Source: Pseudomonas sp. B21-023 (GTDB lineage: Bacteria > Pseudomonadota > Gammaproteobacteria > Pseudomonadales > Pseudomonadaceae). From it: DNA of 64,000 nucleotides. Each line of letters starts with the position of its first letter. The first letter of the stretch is position 1. The notes under the pieces are model-generated. The model was not told the origin of the DNA. It saw nothing but the letters and a program-made list of their open reading frames with translations, and made no database searches. The DNA is taken from assembly GCF_024749165.1 (NCBI RefSeq), contig NZ_CP087190.1, forward strand, positions 3,197,501 to 3,261,500, in the 5' to 3' direction. This document shows positions 58,658 to 64,000 of this stretch, in pieces. The position numbers and the translations under genes are program-made.

Positions 58658-59692
58658 CTAGCATTTGACTCGGGATAGCGCCAACGCCGGTTCCCGCGCC
58701 GCACTGGCGGCCAACCAGCCCTTGAGCCGCCAATACAGGCCACGTTCCAGCCATTGGTAGCTGAGCCACGACATTAGTCCGATTGACGGTACGCACAAGG
58801 CGAACACCAGGTAAGGGTTCAGGCGCAACCACTCGCTGATGAACAGGCCGCCGTACAGCACCAGCACGTGCACCAGGTACACCGAGTAGGAACAGTCGCC
58901 GAGCGCCTTGAGCACCTGGTTGCCCTTGAAGTACGGCTCCAGGGCAATGAACGCCAGCACCACCAGGGCGCTCGGCAGGCCCCAGTGCAACAGGCGCTGC
59001 GAAGCGTCGAGATGATAGAGCGCGAACCCTGCAAGGCCGAGCAGGCCCAGCGGCAACCACAGGCCTTCGCGGATCAGCCCGCGGCGGTACAGCACGCCCA
59101 GGCCGATGCCCAGCAGGAACTCGTAGACGATGTCGTTGTTGTAGAAGCGGCTGAGCACACCCAGGCGCCCCAGCACTTCGCTTACCAGCAGCAATGCCGC
59201 CGTCACCAGCAACAGGTGATGACGCTGGCGCACCAGGAAGGCCAGGCCGAACAGCAGGTAGAAAAACATCTCGAAGTTCAGCGTCCAGCCGACATTGAGC
59301 GTCGGATACAACCCGTAGCCACCGGGGTTTTCCGCCGGAATGAACAGCAGCGACAGCAGCAGGTGCTGCCACTCGAACACCTGGTGCGGCATCCAGTGGC
59401 TGGCGACCAGCATCAGCACGGCCATCAGCAGGCTGTAGAACCAGTAGGCGGGCACGATGCGCAAGGCACGGTTGAGCAGGAACTGCCCGGGGGCGATGGC
59501 CTTGTCGCGGGTTGACAGGTAGATCACCAGGCCACTGATGACGAAGAAGATGTCCACCCCTGCCGCGCCGCGGTCGGCGAGCAGTTGGCCGACGGGGCCC
59601 GTGGCGTGGAAGTCGAAGAAGATCTGCATGAAGTGGTGGCAGACCACCACCCAGGCGGCGAATGCCCGGAGTGCCTGAAGCGAATACAGCAT
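58658..59692 (-). CDS. Acyltransferase-3 family membrane protein
   Basis: A 344-residue OafA/YrhL-type acyltransferase with about ten helices. The catalytic histidine region is VVVCHHFMQIF. RGAAGVDIFFVISGLVIYLS and the LNRALRIVPAYW motif are typical. VGWTLNFEMFFYLLFG is the next signature. It probably acetylates or acylates a cell-surface sugar or lipid. The ATG 59692 is preceded by CAGGATA. An in-frame extension reaches into the REP element and is rejected. Substrate unknown, with no glycan cluster nearby. Confidence 0.87.
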   Translation of the reverse strand: MLYSLQALRAFAAWVVVCHHFMQIFFDFHATGPVGQLLADRGAAGVDIFFVISGLVIYLSTRDKAIAPGQFLLNRALRIVPAYWFYSLLMAVLMLVASHWMPHQVFEWQHLLLSLLFIPAENPGGYGLYPTLNVGWTLNFEMFFYLLFGLAFLVRQRHHLLLVTAALLLVSEVLGRLGVLSRFYNNDIVYEFLLGIGLGVLYRRGLIREGLWLPLGLLGLAGFALYHLDASQRLLHWGLPSALVVLAFIALEPYFKGNQVLKALGDCSYSVYLVHVLVLYGGLFISEWLRLNPYLVFALCVPSIGLMSWLSYQWLERGLYWRLKGWLAASAAREPALALSRVKC

Positions 59693-59747
59693 GAAATATC
59701 CTGTGATCGGCGGTGCATTGAGGCCCGGCGAGCGCTTCGCGCTCGTT

Positions 59748-59806
59748 TCGCCGGCAAGCCGGCTCCCACAGGGTTCGCGCACTTCTGTGGGAGCCGGCTT
59801 GCCGGC
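59748..59806. repeat. Inverted pair of REP-type palindromes
   Basis: CGCCGGCAAGCCGGCTCCCA (59748 on) and its exact inverse ending at 59806 flank a 15-base loop. It is the same core as at 1081-1164 and lies between the cti stop and the acyltransferase start. Confidence 0.85.
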
Positions 59807-59881
59807 GGTGGGCTGCAGAGCAGCCCAGGGCCTACCTACCGATTCCGACCGCAGGATGCCGGGAAAGTCCCGGCCAACCGA

Positions 59882-62182
59882 TCAGAGGTTCTCGTAGCGG
59901 TTCATGTCCAGCACCCCTGCCTCCACCGGCTGGGTCTGCTTGATGTAGCTGTTCAGGTCATGGAAGTAGTGCCAGAACTCAGGATGGCTGCGGCGCACGC
60001 CCCAGCGCATGACGATGCGTTCGAACTTGTCGGTGTCGTCACGCGCCGCCTCCATGTCTTCGACGAACTCCGGCACATCGGCCGTCGGGATATTGAAGAT
60101 GAAGTTGGGGTAGCTGCTGAGCACGCCCGGATACAGGGTCAGGGTGTCCAGCCCCGGCTGGTAGCGGTAGGCCTCGCCAAGCAGGAACGCCACGTTGCTG
60201 TGGGCGCGGTTGCGCAGCAGGCTGTAGACCTGGCGCTGGCCGCCCTGCCCTTCGATGCGCAGCATGCTCGCCTCGGGCAGTTGGCCGATCACCTTGAGCC
60301 CCGCCGCCGGGCGCGACACCAGGCGGCTCAGCGACTGCTCGGCGTCACGGAACTCCGCGGACAGGCCGGGCCGCGAGCAATAGGCGCCCTGGCAGCGGTT
60401 GATCGGGTCCGGGGCGGCGTTCAGGCTGCCCGTGCGTTGCAGCAGCTTGAGGCCGAAGTCACGCTTGGGATCGTGCTTGTCCAGTTTCAGCGCGCTCGGA
60501 GTGCTGGTGTCGATGTCCTCGTAGTCCATCCACATCTTCACCTTGCCGCTGTTCTGGTACCAGTCGCCGAGGATCTCGCCGCGCTTGCCGGCCGGCATCA
60601 GGCGCAGGAAGTTGACCTCGGCGCCGTTGCGGATCAGGTCGAAGTACAACCGCGTCTGCAACTGGTGCGAGACGTTGCCGAACACGTCGAAGTTGACCGC
60701 CAGCTGATAGTAGGTGCGCTCGAACAGCGGGTAGTCGAACAGCCACATGGTCAGCGGCACGTCACCGATCAGGCCCTTGGTCACCGAGGCGCTGTCGAAG
60801 TGGCGGAAGATGCTCAGCAACGCGTTGTCGTTGCCCGCCCACAGCGTCGACCAGCTTGGCGCCGGCTGTTCGGCATAGGCTTCACGGCGCAGGGCTTCGT
60901 ACTCGTTGCGCTTGTCGCGGTAGGCGTGCCACAGACTCAGCACGCTGCCCACGTCATCGATCTGCCCTGGCATGGCCAGCAGCGGCGTAGCTTCGCCACG
61001 GTACTGGGCGTCGGTGATGTACAGGTCGTGGGCCGGCTCCTGGAACAGCGCCCAGAAATTGTCGCGGATCACGTCGGTGGCGATCTGCCCGCGGCACACC
61101 GGGCCACGGATGAAGGTACGGACGAAGTACTCGGCGTTGTCCAGCATGAACTGGTAGCGGGCCACCGCCGGGATCGCCTCGAAGGTCTCGAACGGGTTGG
61201 ACCGGTGCCGTGGCCCATAGCCCGGCAGTGCGCTGGCGTGCCAGTCGCCGCTGTAGAACAGCTGCTTGACCCGCTTGAGCTTCTGCGGCCCCATCGGGTA
61301 GGTGATGTGGGTCTTGTGCACGATCACGCCCTGCACCGGGATCAACCGATAGTAGAAATCGGTGCCCGGCGGGTCGTTGGGGCGGCGGGTGGCGATCAGG
61401 TCCACCGGCTGGCCACTCGGCGTGCGCGAGCGCACCCACTGGAAGAAATGGCCCTGCTCGCCGCCGACGAAATGGATGTGCGCGAGGAACAGGTGCTCGT
61501 ACAGCCAACGGCCGACCAGCGCCTCGGTCGAGCCGGGACGATTGAGCAATTCTTCCCAGTCGGCGATCTGTTTCACCTCTGCCGCGCTGGGCTGGATCGG
61601 CGTCTTCTCCACTGGCGCGCCAGCGGCCAGCCAGCGCTGCAGGGTCTGGTACTCCTGGTCGGTCAGGCCGGTGACCGCCAGGGGCATGCCCTCCTTGGGA
61701 TGGGCGCCGGCATAGGCGTCGAATTCATGCGGCAACGGGCACATGTTGTTGCGGTTAAGCCCCAGCACGATCTCTTCGGGCAGCTTGGCGTTGGGCGTGA
61801 GCGGAGTCTTGTGGCCCAGTTCGAGCATGCGCGCCATCAGCGCCGCCTGGCTGCCCTGCTTGTCCAGCACCGAGTAGAAGCCCTGCTTGCGCCAGCCCGC
61901 TTCGTCGCGGGCATCGTAGAACAGCCGCGTGGTGGGTACCGCCTGGCTGCGCTCGCCCTGGTAGACCGGCACCTTCGAGGCGCCGCGCTCGGCGCCCTCG
62001 GCGCTGCCCAGGTTGAGCTGGCAGGCAGCATCGTTGCAGGCGTGGCAGGCCACGCACTTCTCGGTGAAGATCGGTTGGATATCCCGGGTGTATGAAATCG
62101 TAGGGCTCGATTGGGGGGCCTGCCCGAACGCCGCGCCACTGATGAGCAAGGCGAAGGCGCTGGCAAGTATGCGATGCAGCAT
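59882..62182 (-). CDS. cti: Fatty acid cis/trans isomerase
   Basis: A 766-residue periplasmic cytochrome c-type enzyme that turns cis unsaturated fatty acids of membrane phospholipids into trans forms, a fast response to solvents and heat in P. putida. The heme site is CVACH (Cys43, Cys46, His47) after the signal peptide. The remaining 700 residues form the Cti domain. ATG 62182 (MLHRILASAF) puts the signal peptide at the N terminus with AGGA upstream. An in-frame start 33 bases upstream is weaker. It lies divergent from metH, as reported for P. putida. Confidence 0.95.
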   Translation of the reverse strand: MLHRILASAFALLISGAAFGQAPQSSPTISYTRDIQPIFTEKCVACHACNDAACQLNLGSAEGAERGASKVPVYQGERSQAVPTTRLFYDARDEAGWRKQGFYSVLDKQGSQAALMARMLELGHKTPLTPNAKLPEEIVLGLNRNNMCPLPHEFDAYAGAHPKEGMPLAVTGLTDQEYQTLQRWLAAGAPVEKTPIQPSAAEVKQIADWEELLNRPGSTEALVGRWLYEHLFLAHIHFVGGEQGHFFQWVRSRTPSGQPVDLIATRRPNDPPGTDFYYRLIPVQGVIVHKTHITYPMGPQKLKRVKQLFYSGDWHASALPGYGPRHRSNPFETFEAIPAVARYQFMLDNAEYFVRTFIRGPVCRGQIATDVIRDNFWALFQEPAHDLYITDAQYRGEATPLLAMPGQIDDVGSVLSLWHAYRDKRNEYEALRREAYAEQPAPSWSTLWAGNDNALLSIFRHFDSASVTKGLIGDVPLTMWLFDYPLFERTYYQLAVNFDVFGNVSHQLQTRLYFDLIRNGAEVNFLRLMPAGKRGEILGDWYQNSGKVKMWMDYEDIDTSTPSALKLDKHDPKRDFGLKLLQRTGSLNAAPDPINRCQGAYCSRPGLSAEFRDAEQSLSRLVSRPAAGLKVIGQLPEASMLRIEGQGGQRQVYSLLRNRAHSNVAFLLGEAYRYQPGLDTLTLYPGVLSSYPNFIFNIPTADVPEFVEDMEAARDDTDKFERIVMRWGVRRSHPEFWHYFHDLNSYIKQTQPVEAGVLDMNRYENL

Positions 62183-62355
62183 GTGCCGAATGTCCTGGTT
62201 ACTTGAAGCCATCACGATGTGCCTGGCGGGTCCTGAGGTGTTGGGGGCGTCGCGCTAACATGAGGGAAATTCATGCGAATGGGCGATACGCCTAAAATCC
62301 GTGCAGCTTTGTTATTATTCGGCACCTTCTGTTATTTGCCCGACCAGGTAGTCCT

Positions 62356-64000
62356 ATGTCCGACCGCAGCGCTCGTTTACAAGCACTCCAGAACGCACTC
62401 AAAGAGCGCATCCTGATCCTCGACGGCGGCATGGGTACTATGATCCAGAGTTACCGCCTCGAGGAACACGACTATCGTGGCACGCGCTTTGCCGATTGGC
62501 CAAGCGATGTCAAAGGCAACAACGATCTTTTGCTGCTCAGCCGCCCCGATGTGATCGCCGCGATCGAGAAAGCCTACCTGGACGCCGGCGCCGATATTCT
62601 CGAGACCAACACCTTCAACGCCACGCAGATTTCCCAGGCCGACTACGGCATGGAGGCACTGGTCTACGAGCTCAACGTCGAAGGCGCGCGCATCGCTCGC
62701 CAGGTGGCCGACGCCAAGACCCTGGAGACCCCGGACAAGCCGCGCTTCGTCGCCGGCGTGCTCGGCCCGACCAGCCGCACCTGCTCGATCTCCCCCGACG
62801 TCAACGATCCCGGCTACCGCAACGTCACCTTCGACGAACTGGTGGAAAACTACATCGAGGCCACCCGTGGCCTGATCGAGGGCGGCGCCGACCTGATCCT
62901 GATCGAGACCATCTTCGACACCCTCAACGCCAAGGCGGCGATCTTCGCCGTGCAGCAGGTGTTCGAGGACGACGGCATCGAACTGCCGATCATGATCTCC
63001 GGCACCATCACCGACGCCTCCGGCCGCACCCTGTCGGGCCAGACCACCGAGGCGTTCTGGAACTCGGTACGCCACGCCAACCCGATTTCCGTGGGCCTGA
63101 ACTGCGCCCTCGGCGCCAAGGACCTGCGCCCGTACCTCGAAGAGCTGTCGACCAAGGCCGGCACCCACGTCTCCGCCCACCCCAACGCCGGCCTGCCCAA
63201 CGCCTTCGGCGAGTACGACGAGACCCCGGCCGAGATGGCCGCGGTGGTCGAGGAGTTCGCCGCCAGCGGCTTCCTCAACATCATCGGCGGCTGCTGCGGC
63301 ACCACCCCGCCGCACATCCAGGCCATCGCCGAGGCCGTGGCCAAGTACAAACCACGGGCGATCCCGGACATCCCCAAGGCCTGCCGCCTGTCGGGCCTCG
63401 AGCCGTTCACCATCGATCGCCAGTCGCTGTTCGTCAACGTCGGCGAGCGCACCAACATCACCGGCTCCGCCAAGTTCGCCCGGCTGATCCGCGAGGAAAA
63501 CTACACCGAGGCACTGGAAGTCGCCCTGCAGCAGGTCGAGGCCGGCGCCCAGGTGATCGACATCAACATGGACGAAGGGATGCTCGACTCCCAGGCCGCC
63601 ATGGTCCGCTTCCTCAACCTGATCGCCGGCGAGCCGGACATCTCCCGGGTGCCGATCATGATCGACTCCTCCAAGTGGGAGGTGATCGAGGCGGGCCTGA
63701 AGTGCATCCAGGGCAAGGGCATCGTCAACTCGATCTCGATGAAGGAAGGCGTCGAGCAGTTCAAGCACCACGCCCGCCTGTGCAAACGCTACGGCGCCGC
63801 CGTGGTGGTGATGGCCTTCGACGAGGTCGGCCAGGCCGACACCGCCGCGCGCAAGCGCGAGATCTGCCAGCGCAGCTATGACATCCTGGTCAACGAAGTC
63901 GGCTTCCCGCCGGAAGACATCATCTTCGACCCGAACATCTTCGCCGTCGCCACCGGCATCGAGGAGCACAACAACTACGCCGTCGACTTCATCGAGGCCT
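62356..64000 (+). CDS. metH: Cobalamin-dependent methionine synthase (3' partial)
   Basis: The first 548 residues of MetH, open to the window end. It transfers a methyl group from methyltetrahydrofolate through cobalamin to homocysteine. The homocysteine-binding module begins with [13 protein letters not shown] and has zinc ligands in GLNCALGA and [12 protein letters not shown]. The folate-binding module begins at [12 protein letters not shown] and includes INMDEGMLD and [10 protein letters not shown]. The cobalamin and activation domains lie beyond the window. No cobalamin riboswitch was recognised in the 170 bases before the start. Confidence 0.97.
   Translation, partial: MSDRSARLQALQNALKERILILDGGMGTMIQSYRLEEHDYRGTRFADWPSDVKGNNDLLLLSRPDVIAAIEKAYLDAGADILETNTFNATQISQADYGMEALVYELNVEGARIARQVADAKTLETPDKPRFVAGVLGPTSRTCSISPDVNDPGYRNVTFDELVENYIEATRGLIEGGADLILIETIFDTLNAKAAIFAVQQVFEDDGIELPIMISGTITDASGRTLSGQTTEAFWNSVRHANPISVGLNCALGAKDLRPYLEELSTKAGTHVSAHPNAGLPNAFGEYDETPAEMAAVVEEFAASGFLNIIGGCCGTTPPHIQAIAEAVAKYKPRAIPDIPKACRLSGLEPFTIDRQSLFVNVGERTNITGSAKFARLIREENYTEALEVALQQVEAGAQVIDINMDEGMLDSQAAMVRFLNLIAGEPDISRVPIMIDSSKWEVIEAGLKCIQGKGIVNSISMKEGVEQFKHHARLCKRYGAAVVVMAFDEVGQADTAARKREICQRSYDILVNEVGFPPEDIIFDPNIFAVATGIEEHNNYAVDFIEA

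Noticed and set aside
59585..62095. Long open frame (836 codons) on the plus strand
   Set aside because: It lies opposite cti, which has heme, signal-peptide and family motifs. The frame is a by-product of high GC at third codon positions and its translation is His/Gln/Val-rich without domains.
62183..62355. Cobalamin riboswitch before metH
   Set aside because: I looked for the conserved B12-box and the long leader, but the gap is only about 170 bases and no such motif is recognisable.

Overview
The window is a GC-rich chromosomal segment of a fluorescent Pseudomonas, most likely of the P. putida group. The evidence is the block cysS-glnS-ppiB-lpxH-pvdQ, a cti gene next to metH, pyoverdine genes, a DUF2790 protein, and many inverted pairs of short REP-type palindromes with CGCGGGGCAAGCCCGCTCC or CGCCGGCAAGCCGGCTCCC cores. 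Both ends cut through genes: a GapN-like aldehyde dehydrogenase on the left and metH on the right. No rRNA, tRNA, CRISPR array, intact IS or prophage was seen.

Layout. 1-7.3 kb: aldehyde dehydrogenase, a VOC protein, an unknown 397-residue protein, an iron-type alcohol dehydrogenase, ilvA with an attenuator and leader peptide, and a FecR-type regulator without a sigma partner. 7.3-15.7 kb: Na+/H+ antiporter, chemoreceptor with a sigma-28 promoter, betaine-type ABC binding protein and permease without an ATPase, LysR regulator, AEC transporter and a cell-wall hydrolase. 15.7-16.6 kb: a decayed iron-signalling locus (TonB receptor tail and a broken FecI-type sigma gene) and one small secreted protein. 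16.6-22.3 kb: complete urease operon ureDABCEJFG on the minus strand, with a possible sigma-54 promoter. 22.4-26.6 kb: VOC protein, small protein, ilvE with a terminator, and a two-component system. 26.7-33.7 kb: cysS and glnS diverging from ppiB-lpxH, then pvdQ. 33.8-35.4 kb: a Fur-like winged-helix protein, a small membrane protein, a lone Mor-like regulator and a fragment of a PucR-type regulator. 35.4-42.5 kb: tamAB, a GNAT acetyltransferase and xthA. 42.5-49.1 kb: pvdO, pvdE, an FpvA-like receptor and a GlxA/ArgR-type regulator. 49.2-58 kb: redoxin, DUF2790 protein, a second two-component system, azlCD with an AraC regulator, a divergent AraC/MFS pair, and a periplasmic copper pair (PCuAC and SCO). 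58-64 kb: nfuA, an acyltransferase, cti and metH.

The main result is regulatory. pvdO, pvdE and the receptor gene each have a TAAA(T/C)-N16-CGT element upstream, and pvdQ has TAAAA-N16-CGT. This is the known form of the iron-starvation box read by PvdS/PfrI sigma factors. Two of the four are exact. The genes therefore look like one pyoverdine maturation, export and uptake regulon in two places, with no peptide synthetase, fpvI, fpvR, pvdM, pvdN or pvdP in the window. The second result is the ilvA attenuator: a 21-codon leader rich in Ile codons, an antiterminator and a terminator. The third is the eroded fecI and receptor scar, which may bear on the orphan FecR gene 9 kb away.

All calls come from reading the sequence and from remembered family features. 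No database search was run.
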